DNA of 7,582 bases from the NCBI GenBank assembly GCA_027023165.1, contig JALVWX010000197.1, forward strand, positions 1 through 7,582, written 5' to 3'. The position numbers and the translations under genes were made by a program. This stretch comes from Thermococcus sp. (GTDB taxonomy: Archaea > Methanobacteriota_B > Thermococci > Thermococcales > Thermococcaceae). The notes beneath the pieces are model-generated. The model ran no database searches, was not told the origin of the DNA, and saw nothing but the letters and a program-made list of their open reading frames with translations. Positions 1 to 5,945 of this stretch are shown one piece after another (the stretch's first letter is position 1; each line of letters starts with the position of its first letter).

Positions 1-561
1 GTGATAGAGGTCCATCCCGATTACAGGGGCATGGGGATAGGCAGGGCACTGATTGAGTTCGCTGAAGACGTGGCGAGGGAGGAAGGGGCCGAACTGATGA
101 CGGCTCAGCCTGATAAAAGCGCTCTGGGCTTTTACAGGAGGCTGGGTTTCAACGTTACCCTCTTCAGGGGCACGGTGGTCTCGATTCCCGCGGTTGGTGA
201 TGGTCAGGTCAGCGTGTCTTCCTTCACGTGGAGAGACGTTGAGACCCTTGAACTCGTCGCGGGGAGATTCCAGAGCTCCTACAGCATGTTCTTCTCCGCT
301 TTCAGGGACAGCATAGCGGGGATTCATTACACAGTTGAAAGCGGAAGGAGCGGGGAGTCATACTATGTCCTTAGAAACCTCCCCGGTAGAGAAGGGGTCG
401 CGATGCTCCTCTGGGGCAGGCTTGAGGACGCGAGAGGAGTTATCGGCCGGGCGAGGAGTCTTGGATATACGAGAATTCTGACGGTTCTTCCAGAGGGAAA
501 GGAAGGTTTTGGTGCACGAAAGATTGGAGAACTCAAAATTGTGGGAAAGAGAATCACCTGA
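1..561 (+). CDS. GNAT-family N-acetyltransferase, 5' end outside window
   Basis: The visible part begins within the acetyl-CoA-binding core of a GNAT fold. Residues 9-17 read RGMGIGRAL, the R-x-x-G-x-G motif A that holds the CoA pyrophosphate. The motif-B helix and strand follow at about 40-52 (SALGFYRRLGFNV). GNAT enzymes transfer an acetyl group from acetyl-CoA to an amine, and the acceptor cannot be read from sequence. The frame is open at base 1. The GTG there codes for a residue inside the motif-A strand, so the real start lies to the left. About 125 residues follow the core, more than a minimal GNAT needs, and this part has no motif I recognise; it may be a second degenerate GNAT-like domain. 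The stop (559-561) overlaps the convergent amidohydrolase gene by 8 bp. The family is secure; the specific function is unknown. Confidence 0.85.
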   Translation: MIEVHPDYRGMGIGRALIEFAEDVAREEGAELMTAQPDKSALGFYRRLGFNVTLFRGTVVSIPAVGDGQVSVSSFTWRDVETLELVAGRFQSSYSMFFSAFRDSIAGIHYTVESGRSGESYYVLRNLPGREGVAMLLWGRLEDARGVIGRARSLGYTRILTVLPEGKEGFGARKIGELKIVGKRIT

Positions 562-1705
562 GGAACTCCTTGGCCAGGGCAACCTCCATGGCCGTTCCCA
601 GGTAGAGGACGTCCTCATCAACGTTGAACTTCGGGTGATGGGGCGGGTAGATTATCCCCTTCTCCTCGTTCCTTATGCCCAGTGCCAGAAACGCCCCGGG
701 AACCCTCTGGAGGTAGTAGGCGAAGTCCTCGGCTCCCATTGACATCGGGACGTCGGCGTGTTTTAGCCTGTACTTTTCCGCAACTTTTCTAGCAAAGTTG
801 GCCATTTCCCCGTCGTTAATCGTTGGGGGGACGAGTTCTACTATATCATTTTTGCTTTCTACGTTGTGGGCCTTCGCTATGGACGTTGCTATCTCGTCTA
901 TTCTCCTCTGGATTAGCTTCCCAACCTCTTCACTGTAGAACCTGAAAGTGCCCTTCAGTTCGGCTTCCTCCGGAATAATGTTGTGGGCGGTGCCCGAGTT
1001 GAAGGCGGTCACGCTAACGACTGCGGTCTCAAAGGGAGAAACGTTTCTGCTCACAATGGTCTGGAGTGCCGTTACAATTTCGGCACCTGCTATAATCGGG
1101 TCCCGCGCGAGGTGAGGATAAGCCCCGTGTCCGCCCAATCCTTTGAGCTTTATCGTAAAGAACCCTGCACCGGCCAGGAAGGGCCCTTCACGGATTCCAA
1201 TCACTCCGCTTGGCAGTTCCATCCAGACGTGGAAGCCGAAGATGGCATTAACGCCCTCCAGGGCGCCGCCTTCAATCATCTTGACGGCTCCGTTGCCACC
1301 TTCCTCGGCGGGCTGGAATATAAGACGCACCCTTCCATTGAACTCCTCTATGTGCTCGGCTATTATTTTCCCCGCCCCTAGGAGCATTGCGGTATGTGCG
1401 TCGTGTCCACATGCGTGCATCTTTCCGGGAACCCTTGACTTGTAAGGGACGTCGTTCTCCTCCTGAATCGGCAGGGCGTCCATGTCCGCGCGCAGGGCTA
1501 TCGTTTTCTCCCCTTCTCCAATGTCCGCTATAATCCCCGTCCCAACGCGCTTTATCCTGTAACCCCACTCTCGCAGGTGCTCCTCGACTATTCTCGATGT
1601 TCTCTCCTCTTCATATTTGAGTTCCGGCCACATGTGGAAGTCTCGGCGCCATGCTACGATCTCCTTCTCAATTTTTTTGGCTTCGGAAACGGGATCTACG
1701 CCCAT
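554..1705 (-). CDS. M20D-family metallo-amidohydrolase / carboxypeptidase
   Basis: This is a complete M20D peptidase of the HipO/AbgB/CpsA type, which hydrolyses N-acyl amino acids or removes C-terminal residues from peptides in the cytoplasm. The metal-site motifs are all present (numbering from the GTG at 1714): RADMDALPI at 75-83, HACGHDAH at 100-107 with the Cys/His ligands, QPAEEGG at 134-140 with the Glu-Glu base and ligand pair, FHVW at 161-164, and the late AEDF and PPHHPKF motifs with the last His ligand. The small dimerisation domain lies between FHVW and AEDF. A GTG at 1714 would give 386 residues. I prefer the ATG at 1705 (383 residues), because GGTGG at 1711-1715 is well placed as its ribosome-binding site and the TATA box predicts transcription from about 1718. 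The substrate (N-acetyl amino acid, peptide or acyl conjugate) is not resolved. There is no signal peptide. Confidence 0.93.
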   Translation of the reverse strand: MGVDPVSEAKKIEKEIVAWRRDFHMWPELKYEEERTSRIVEEHLREWGYRIKRVGTGIIADIGEGEKTIALRADMDALPIQEENDVPYKSRVPGKMHACGHDAHTAMLLGAGKIIAEHIEEFNGRVRLIFQPAEEGGNGAVKMIEGGALEGVNAIFGFHVWMELPSGVIGIREGPFLAGAGFFTIKLKGLGGHGAYPHLARDPIIAGAEIVTALQTIVSRNVSPFETAVVSVTAFNSGTAHNIIPEEAELKGTFRFYSEEVGKLIQRRIDEIATSIAKAHNVESKNDIVELVPPTINDGEMANFARKVAEKYRLKHADVPMSMGAEDFAYYLQRVPGAFLALGIRNEEKGIIYPPHHPKFNVDEDVLYLGTAMEVALAKEFLR

Positions 1706-1736
1706 AGTATCCACCGAATCGTATTTCGCCCGGCAT

Positions 1737-1752
1737 GGATATTAACTTTTCG
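1737..1752 (-). promoter_or_regulatory. BRE/TATA promoter of the M20 gene
   Basis: Read on the minus strand, CGAAAAG (1746-1752) followed by TTAATATCC (1737-1745) fits an archaeal BRE plus TATA box. Transcription would begin about 25 nt downstream, near 1718, leaving a leader of roughly 13 nt before the ATG at 1705 that still contains GGTGG. This was read by eye and is not mapped. Confidence 0.55.
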
Positions 1753-1810
1753 ATGGATATCTTAATGGACTATGCAATCCCAAAGCATGTTCTACCAAAT
1801 GGGGGGGTGT

Positions 1811-1917
1811 ATGGATTGGAGTCCTGCAGAATTATCTGAACCTCAGGAAGTGCTGAACGTGTGGTGAGAGAATATAAAAAGCTGATGAAGAAGGGGATGT
1901 TTGCCTTTCTCGATTAA
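1811..1917 (+). pseudogene. Possible decayed 3' end of an unidentified gene
   Basis: From the ATG at 1811 the frame reads MDWSPAELSEPQEVLNV and then stops. In another frame the text continues as VVREYKKLMKKGMFAFLD up to a TAA at 1915-1917. The second part looks like a genuine amphipathic C-terminus, and its stop abuts the stop of the oppositely oriented PIN gene (1914-1916), the tight convergent packing seen elsewhere in this window. One frameshift would join the two halves. I do not recognise the family, no start or upstream body is visible, and chance cannot be excluded at this length. Confidence 0.25.
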
Positions 1918-2329
1918 ACCTTTCCCTTTTTGTAAAGTTCCATGAATTCCTTTGGGATGAGAATGTAGAACCCATGCCGACTATTTTGAACCGCTTGTTC
2001 TTATCCCTGATTCTTAAGAGGTGCTTCCTGTCGTAAGTTATCAGAAACTCGGCCTTTGAGTTACACACCACGTCCAGAAAGGGGATGTCCTTTGGATCAC
2101 GAACCTTCTCAAGGAGGGTTTTGGACTTTTTGAAAGAGCGCTTTATCGAGACTCTCTCCGAGTATAAGATGACCACATCAACCCTTTCCCTAGCAAGGGA
2201 CTGGGGAATTCCCTTCATGATTTTGGGGTAGGCGATTACATTGTAGTACTCCTCCCCGGTGGCGTTAGAATAATAGTTTATTATTTTCTCTTCGAAAAGG
2301 AGGTTAATTACCTCAAAAGCATGACCCAT
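1914..2329 (-). pseudogene. 3' part of a PIN-domain (VapC-type) toxin gene, 5' end missing, frameshifted
   Basis: The translation begins directly with the second element of a PIN fold (GHAFEVINLLFEEKIINYY). It continues with TGEEYYNVIAYPKI, which carries the conserved Glu, then VRDPKDIPFLDV and FLITYDRKHLL with the two later conserved Asp residues. The first strand with the leading catalytic Asp is absent, and a TGA lies three codons before the first ATG. Near 1979-1981 the frame slips. The listed frame runs on as unrelated residues to 1832, whereas moving to the frame that starts at 1979 restores HGFYILIPKEFMELYKKGKV and a TAA at 1914-1916, the usual end of this family. One lost base explains it. 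PIN toxins are Mg-dependent ribonucleases; this piece cannot be active alone. The missing N-terminus is at 3043-3137 on the other strand. Confidence 0.85.
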
Positions 2330-2381
2330 TTCCCGTCATCCGTTAAGGACGCTTGAACGACAGTGAAAGCGGCGCTTGCGC

Positions 2382-2396
2382 AAGCAAGGACTGTTG
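2382..2396 (-). repeat. tRNA 3' trailer repeat, copy at tRNA-Val
   Basis: Directly after the encoded CCA the minus strand reads CAACAGTCCTTGCTT. The trailer of tRNA-Leu at 6034-6048 is identical apart from one T/C difference. The trailer of tRNA-Lys is unrelated, so this is not a general tRNA trailer. It appears to mark the start of the tRNA-associated repeat. Confidence 0.7.
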
Positions 2397-2474
2397 TGGT
2401 GGGCCCGCGGGGATTCGAACCCCGGACCTCCACCTTGTCAGGGTGGCGTCATAACCAGTCTAGACCACGGGCCC
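2397..2474 (-). tRNA. tRNA-Val (GAC), CCA encoded
   Basis: The minus strand folds as a 78-nt tRNA. The acceptor stem is GGGCCCG with CGGGCCC, the anticodon stem is CCACC/GGTGG around the loop CTGACAA, the T loop is TTCGAAT, the discriminator is A and CCA is encoded (2397-2399). The anticodon GAC lies at 2437-2439 and reads GUC/GUU valine codons. It follows tRNA-Ala by a 7-nt spacer (2475-2481), so the two are very likely cut from one precursor. Its 3' trailer nearly matches that of tRNA-Leu in this window. Confidence 0.96.
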
Positions 2475-2481
2475 CCAGGGA

Positions 2482-2559
<78 letters not shown>

Positions 2560-2592
2560 ACTCCCGATGCCGTAATCACCTATCAGGGTGGG

Positions 2593-2600
2593 TTTATAAA
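2593..2600 (-). promoter_or_regulatory. TATA box for the tRNA-Ala/tRNA-Val unit
   Basis: TTTATAAA centred about 37 nt upstream of the tRNA-Ala 5' end is the expected position for an archaeal tRNA promoter. The TATA boxes of tRNA-Lys and tRNA-Leu here lie at similar distances (about 33 nt). Confidence 0.7.
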
Positions 2601-2734
2601 TCTTGCGGTTATTAGAATTCGTCGAGATGGACCTCAGAAGGACGCAACTAGACGTGTGGTTACCGGCACCCGGACAGGTATGACATTCGCGGGGTTGATT
2701 TATCCGGAAAAGAGCAAGAAGCGGAGGCGAAGAA

Positions 2735-3088
2735 GTGAGGGTTAATCTTAAGAGCGGGAAGGCTAAGAGGGGAATGGTGCGGAGGATAGCCGTTAGTGTG
2801 AAGAACTCGGAGGGTGTTGAACTCTTCATTGAGGAAGTCGCAAAGGCTGTTGGAGTCTCACCCAAGGAACTCATTGAGTATTACGAGTGGAAGGCTAACC
2901 TTGCGAAGATAAAGGAATCCAGCGAGAAGATGACTAAGAAAAAGGCAAGAGAATTCATTAAAAAATGGAAGAAGGAAAAGCCTCGCATGAGTGAGGGAGA
3001 GGCTGTTAAACTCTACTATGAAGCCGAGGAGGAGATCAAGAGATGGGAAAAGCTGGAGAGAAAGCTGAAAAAGCTCGGCCTAGAGTAG
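2735..3088 (+). CDS. Small charged protein, likely VapB-like antitoxin of the split PIN toxin
   Basis: The gene encodes 117 residues, rich in Lys and Glu and largely helical in appearance. A short N-terminal strand (RRIAVSVKN, about 15-23) precedes a possible helical DNA-binding segment (VAKAVGVSPKELIEYY), and a long charged helix fills the C-terminal half. I do not recognise a named family. The antitoxin role is inferred from position: the toxin start overlaps the end of this gene by 46 nt, the usual layout of archaeal vapBC pairs. I take the GTG start because GGAGG at 2723-2727 lies 7 nt upstream; an ATG at 2774 is possible but lacks well-spaced pairing. No clear TATA box is visible in 2601-2734. 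The reading frame is intact although the partner toxin is broken. Confidence 0.7.
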   Translation: MRVNLKSGKAKRGMVRRIAVSVKNSEGVELFIEEVAKAVGVSPKELIEYYEWKANLAKIKESSEKMTKKKAREFIKKWKKEKPRMSEGEAVKLYYEAEEEIKRWEKLERKLKKLGLE

Positions 3089-3192
3089 TCATCGACACCT
3101 CCGTTTTGATTCCAGCACTTTTATCCTCTAAAAGTGCCTTTTTTACAAGTTGCATTTCGGAAAGGTTTTTTACTCGCTTGTCCCTTTGGTGA
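3043..3192 (+). pseudogene. 5' part of the PIN-domain (VapC-type) toxin gene
   Basis: An ATG at 3043, preceded by the purine-rich GAGGAGGAG, opens a 49-codon frame. Residues 15-31 read RVVIDTSVLIPALLSSK, the first strand and helix of a PIN domain with the leading catalytic Asp. From about 3138 the translation becomes unrelated (FFTSCISERFF) and stops at TGA 3190-3192. The fragment overlaps the antitoxin gene by 46 nt in another frame. It supplies exactly the portion missing from the fragment at 1914-2329, so I read the two as one gene split by inversion. On its own it cannot be a nuclease. Confidence 0.85.
3115..3144 (+). terminator. Perfect hairpin plus T tract at the inversion breakpoint
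   Basis: GCACTTTTA (3115-3123) pairs perfectly with TAAAAGTGC (3129-3137) around a TCCTC loop and is followed by CTTTTTT (3138-3144). In form it is a stem-loop terminator for the antitoxin transcript. It also ends where toxin homology ends, so it may have arisen with the rearrangement. Termination activity is inferred. Confidence 0.45.
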
Positions 3193-3208
3193 GTGTTTTA
3201 CTGCTCAA

Positions 3209-3391
3209 AGCGCCCTTCGGGCGCTGATTAAAGTTGAAACTGCCTGGAAGGGGTATCCTTGGGTTAACCCCTTTGAGACTTATTCTTTGAAGAGTGCACG
3301 AGTAATCTTTGCCCTTTTTGAGTGGCAAAGAGCATTTTGGTCAAACTTTGCATTGCAAAGTTTGCTTGCTGAGCAAAAGTTTCATCAAAGT
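3209..3391 (+). repeat. Dispersed structured noncoding repeat, copy 1
   Basis: It is homologous to 6222-6380. It begins with the hairpin AGCGCCC-TTC-GGGCGCT (3209-3225), then GATTAAAGTTGAAACTG (3226-3242), identical in both copies. Next is AAGGGG (3248-3253) pairing with CCCCTT (3268-3273), followed by AACCCCTTTGAGACTT and GCACGAGTAATCTTT, each near-matched in copy 2. TGAGCAAA (3370-3377) is again shared. Additional hairpins are CTTTGCC/GGCAAAG (3307-3313 with 3324-3330) and an 11-bp palindrome at 3342-3364. The 16 bases at 3376-3391 occur in reverse complement at 6418-6433. An open frame crosses the region, but similarity follows stems and loops rather than codons, so I treat it as noncoding. 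Confidence 0.65.
3342..3364. repeat. 11-bp perfect inverted repeat in repeat copy 1
   Basis: CAAACTTTGCA (3342-3352) and TGCAAAGTTTG (3354-3364) are exact reverse complements separated by one T. It could be a cruciform, a dyad protein site, or an RNA stem with a slightly opened loop. The core CTTTGC/GCAAAG recurs throughout both repeat copies. Confidence 0.7.
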
Positions 3392-3605
3392 CTGTAGCTC
3401 CTTCTTGAAGTGCAAGTTCTCGGTGTGGTTTCTTTTTGATGTGTGTTTAAAAATAGACGCCCGGGGAGCGTCAACGGAGGCAAACCCCTCAGAAGGATTC
3501 TTCTCAAAACGTCATAACAGGAACAAGCTCGTATGAGGCTAGCTTTTGTTGACTCCTGCGCGGCAGAAGCTTAAAAAGGGAACCAAAAACGGCTAATTTC
3601 AAAGT
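3392..3605. other. Gene-free stretch with a run of small hairpins
   Basis: No convincing gene is visible. A plus-strand TATA-like TTTAAAAATA (3446-3455) precedes several short perfect stems: GACGC/GCGTC (3456-3472), GAGG/CCTC (3477-3490), AGAAG/CTTCT (3491-3504) and CTGC/GCAG (3555-3565). The density suggests a structured transcript or remnant of a structured element, but I cannot match it to a known RNA class. AAGCTTAAAAAGGG at 3568-3580 resembles a promoter on the plus strand yet has no gene after it. On the minus strand the same bases form the T-rich end of the helicase transcript. Confidence 0.4.
3571..3590 (-). terminator. T-tract terminator region of the DEAD-box gene
   Basis: About 15-35 nt past the helicase stop, the minus strand carries two oligo-T runs (GTTTTTGG, then CCCTTTTTAAG). 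Such U-rich tracts are the usual intrinsic termination signal in Thermococcales. No strong hairpin precedes them. Confidence 0.45.
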
Positions 3606-4901
3606 TCAGTAGCGGTAGTCAGAATAGCCGTCGGAGTAGTTTCTCCTCCCGCTCTTCTTGCCCCCACCGTTGCTTCCCTTTCCTCTGCCACTACCGTAGT
3701 TTCTGGAGCGGCCGGAGTTCCTGGAGTAGCCCCTTGAACCGGAGTTCCCCTGGCTCCTCTCGTACCTCTCGCGGTACTCGCGCGGTATCTCCTCGCTCAG
3801 CTCCGACTTCCTTATCTCAACGCCAGCCTGCTGGGTAATGTAGCGGAGTCTTCTGAACTCGCCGGGCATGATGAAGGTGACCGCCCTTCCCTTCTTGCCC
3901 ATCCTGCCTGTTCTGCCTATCCTGTGAACGTAGTCTTCGGCCGTCATGGGCAGGGAGTAGTTTACGATGTGGTTGATGTCCTGCACGTCGAGCCCCCTCG
4001 CGGCGACGTCGGTAGCCACTAAAATCCTCGTCTTCTTGTTCTTGAAGCGCCAGAAGGTCCTCTCCCTGGCGGCCTGGCTCATGTCGCCGTTCAAAGCTTC
4101 GGCGCGGTAGCCGCTCCTCCTCAGCCTCTCGCTCAGCTCGCGCGTTTCCCTCTTCGTGGCGCAGAAGACTATGCCGTAGAAGTCCTCGTTGCCGTCGAGT
4201 ATCTTCTTCAGCACGGTGAACTTTCTGGCGGGGACGACTTCTAGGTACTCCTGATCGACCATCTCGGGCACGAGCTCGTCGCTGCTGACGCTTATGACCT
4301 CGTAGTCACCCATATAGCGCCTCGCGAGCCTCTTTATCTCGGGCGGCATCGTAGCCGAGAACATGAGAACCCTTTTCCTCTCCGGCGTCTCCCTGAATAT
4401 CGCCTCGATGTCGTCTATGAAGCCCATGTCGAGCATCCTGTCTGCCTCATCGAGGATGAAGAACTTAACGCCGCTTAAATCAAGAGTGCCCCGCCTTATG
4501 TGGTCGAGAACCCTGCCGGGAGTTCCAACGACAACGTGGGTGCCCCGCTCAAGCGCCCTTATCTGCGGCCCTATCGGCTGGCCGCCGTAGACCGCGTAGA
4601 TGTAGATTCTCTTTCTCCCGCGGAGGCTCTTGATCTCGTCCGCCACCTGGAGGGCCAATTCCCTCGTTGGGGTGAGGATTATCGCCTGGACGCCCCTCTC
4701 CTTGGGATCAATTGCCTCAATTATCGGGAGCGCAAATGCGGCCGTCTTTCCGGTCCCGGTCTGGGACTGTCCGATTATATCAGTCTCCCCTGCTAAAAGC
4801 CTGGGGATGACCTCCCTTTGGATATCGGTTGGCTGTGAGAAGCCTTTCTTCCTGACTGCCACTAACGTGGCCTCGGATAAGCCCAAATTTTCAAAACTCA
4901 T
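3606..4901 (-). CDS. deaD: DEAD-box ATP-dependent RNA helicase with Gly/Arg/Ser-rich tail
   Basis: This 431-residue protein has every DEAD-box motif: F21 and Q28 of the Q motif, Walker A SQTGTGKT (46-53), PTREL (78-82), TPGR (127-130), DEAD (151-154), SAT (182-184), TDVAARGLD (297-305) and HRIGRTGRMG (326-335). These make two RecA-like domains that unwind short RNA duplexes using ATP. After about residue 380 comes a low-complexity tail rich in Gly, Ser, Arg and Tyr, probably RNA-binding. The related T. kodakarensis helicase is cold-induced, which is family knowledge and not shown by this sequence. The ATG at 4901 has AAGGAG at 4910-4915, 8 nt upstream. The gene lies 71 nt downstream of tRNA-Lys on the same strand with no clear TATA box between them, so it may be transcribed from the tRNA promoter. 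Confidence 0.97.
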   Translation of the reverse strand: MSFENLGLSEATLVAVRKKGFSQPTDIQREVIPRLLAGETDIIGQSQTGTGKTAAFALPIIEAIDPKERGVQAIILTPTRELALQVADEIKSLRGRKRIYIYAVYGGQPIGPQIRALERGTHVVVGTPGRVLDHIRRGTLDLSGVKFFILDEADRMLDMGFIDDIEAIFRETPERKRVLMFSATMPPEIKRLARRYMGDYEVISVSSDELVPEMVDQEYLEVVPARKFTVLKKILDGNEDFYGIVFCATKRETRELSERLRRSGYRAEALNGDMSQAARERTFWRFKNKKTRILVATDVAARGLDVQDINHIVNYSLPMTAEDYVHRIGRTGRMGKKGRAVTFIMPGEFRRLRYITQQAGVEIRKSELSEEIPREYRERYERSQGNSGSRGYSRNSGRSRNYGSGRGKGSNGGGKKSGRRNYSDGYSDYRY

Positions 4902-4972
4902 TTTTCTAACTCCTTATACGTTACTCAGACGCACCCCTTCTCAAACGGAACGCGCCGAGAAGAAACGCGATC
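4902..4972 (-). promoter_or_regulatory. Spacer between tRNA-Lys and the helicase gene, with a hairpin
   Basis: These 71 nt must hold the helicase leader and its RBS. CTTCTC (4937-4942) pairs with GAGAAG (4957-4962) around a 14-nt GC-rich loop. TATAAGG lies only about 10-16 nt before the ATG and overlaps the RBS, too close for a promoter with a leader. A structured leader would suit a temperature-regulated helicase; that is inference. Confidence 0.35.
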
Positions 4973-5050
4973 TGGCGGGCCGGGGGGGATTCGAACCCCC
5001 GACCACGGGATTAAGAGTCCCGCGCTCTAACCATGCTGAGCTACCGGCCC
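4973..5050 (-). tRNA. tRNA-Lys (CTT), CCA encoded
   Basis: The minus strand folds as a 78-nt tRNA. The acceptor stem is GGGCCGG/CCGGCCC, the anticodon stem CGGGA/TCCCG surrounds CTCTTAA, the T loop is TTCGAAT, the discriminator is G and CCA is encoded (4973-4975). The anticodon CTT (5013-5015) reads AAG lysine codons. Its trailer does not resemble those of tRNA-Val and tRNA-Leu. Confidence 0.96.
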
Positions 5051-5078
5051 TCAACCCGAAACCATAGAAGGGAAGTGC

Positions 5079-5095
5079 ATTTATAAATTTTTCGG
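5079..5095 (-). promoter_or_regulatory. BRE/TATA promoter of tRNA-Lys
   Basis: On the minus strand CCGAAAA (5089-5095) precedes ATTTATAAAT (5079-5088), centred about 33 nt from the tRNA 5' end. The TATA box is palindromic; the BRE sets the direction. It lies back-to-back with the DUF835 promoter some 40 bp away. Confidence 0.7.
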
Positions 5096-5120
5096 TCACT
5101 CCCATCCTCGGATTACGGGA

Positions 5121-5134
5121 GAAAAGGATATAAG
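5121..5134 (+). promoter_or_regulatory. BRE/TATA promoter of the DUF835 gene
   Basis: GAAAAG (5121-5126) followed by GATATAAG (5127-5134) predicts transcription start about 25 nt downstream, close to the ATG at 5158. No Shine-Dalgarno sequence is visible, so the mRNA is probably leaderless or nearly so. Confidence 0.6.
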
Positions 5135-5157
5135 GCGAAGTACTCAAATGATGAACG

Positions 5158-5907
5158 ATGATAACGTATCAGCATGTTAAATTAGTTGCTGAAATTGTGG
5201 CATTCCTCTCCCTAAGCGCGGCTGTTTACGTAGCCCTTACTTTGCGCTCCGCCCTGCGTGAGCTTTTGAGCAAGAGAGAGCTGGATTTAATAACCGCGGG
5301 AATTTTGGTGTTCTGGGTCGGCTATCTTGTCAACGTTCTCAACGACGTCATAGTGACTGATTTTATGAAAGTGGCCGATGACGTTCTCGTTGCCATTGGT
5401 ATGTTTATACTGGCCGTTGCGGCTGGGGGAGTGAGTAGGCGGATAAAACTCCGCATCGAACCCAAAATGGTTCAGGGGGACGGCTCCGGGCTTCCCCTGG
5501 ATTCTTATATTGCTCTCAACCTTTCGGTTCGCTCCATTCTAAATCTCCTCGCGGGCAAAAAGGTCGTTGCAGTGACGAGGTATCCAGAGAAGTGGAAGCG
5601 CTTGGGGGTTCCGGCAATATGGCTGACCAACGTGGAACATCCGGAGGGTGTTTCCCCCACCCGGCTTGCGCCCCTTCTGCACTACATCATTAAGAGCGCC
5701 GATGAGAACACCTTTGTGGTACTCGACAGCCTAGACTACCTTATCCTGCACAATGGGAGAGAGGCGTCTCTAAAGTTTCTCCTGAGTCTCAAAGATTATC
5801 TACTCGATAGGGGTGCCGGATTGATCCTTATGGTGGATCCTGCCACGATTGATAAGCCCCTCCTTCAGATACTCCTGCGGGAGTTCGAACCCCTTGACAG
5901 ACCGTAA
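5158..5907 (+). CDS. DUF835-domain membrane protein
   Basis: This 249-residue protein has three likely N-terminal membrane helices (about 7-30, 44-66 and 73-93), a short linker, then a cytoplasmic domain from about 113 to the end. That domain matches the archaeal DUF835 family: VVAVTRYPEKW (136-146), WLT (155-157), VVLDSLDYLILHNG (187-200) and the segment LILMVDP (222-228). The layout resembles a P-loop-like fold without a Walker A motif. The biochemical role of DUF835 is not known to me; members often sit in membrane or signalling architectures. The ATG at 5158 is the only nearby start in frame; ATGs at 5148 and 5151 are in other frames. The gene is divergent from tRNA-Lys, and its stop at 5905-5907 touches the tRNA-Leu promoter. 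Confidence 0.85.
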   Translation: MITYQHVKLVAEIVAFLSLSAAVYVALTLRSALRELLSKRELDLITAGILVFWVGYLVNVLNDVIVTDFMKVADDVLVAIGMFILAVAAGGVSRRIKLRIEPKMVQGDGSGLPLDSYIALNLSVRSILNLLAGKKVVAVTRYPEKWKRLGVPAIWLTNVEHPEGVSPTRLAPLLHYIIKSADENTFVVLDSLDYLILHNGREASLKFLLSLKDYLLDRGAGLILMVDPATIDKPLLQILLREFEPLDRP

Positions 5908-5918
5908 ACTTTATAAAC
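5908..5918 (+). promoter_or_regulatory. TATA box of tRNA-Leu
   Basis: ACTTTATAAAC lies about 33 nt upstream of the tRNA-Leu 5' end, matching the spacing of the other tRNA promoters here. It starts one base after the DUF835 stop codon. Confidence 0.65.
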
Positions 5919-5932
5919 GCTCCGCGAGCGTT
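5916..5932. repeat. Inverted repeat between the TATA box and tRNA-Leu
   Basis: AACGCTC (5916-5922) and GAGCGTT (5926-5932) are perfect reverse complements around CGC. The dyad spans the region just downstream of TATA and is followed by TATAA on its far side, giving an almost symmetrical arrangement. It may terminate the DUF835 transcript, bind a regulator or be incidental. Confidence 0.55.
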
Positions 5933-5945
5933 ATAATCTGGCAGC

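Noticed and set aside
1143..1445. Open frames opposite the M20 gene
   Set aside because: They are antisense shadows of a gene with all expected catalytic motifs.
2627..2683. 18-codon open frame (ATG at 2627) between the tRNA promoter and the antitoxin gene
   Set aside because: There is no clear RBS or recognisable sequence, and the length is well within chance.
3134..3536. Open frames of 87 and 75 codons across repeat copy 1 and the following region
   Set aside because: They have no RBS or domain, are rich in Trp/Phe, and the similarity to copy 2 tracks hairpins and loops with indels that break frame. I treat them as translations of noncoding DNA.
5148..5195. C/D-box sRNA candidate: ATGATGA at 5148 with CTGA at about 5191
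   Set aside because: The boxes fall in the promoter-proximal part and coding start of the DUF835 gene, internal D'/C' boxes are missing and the spacing is short. Chance is likelier.
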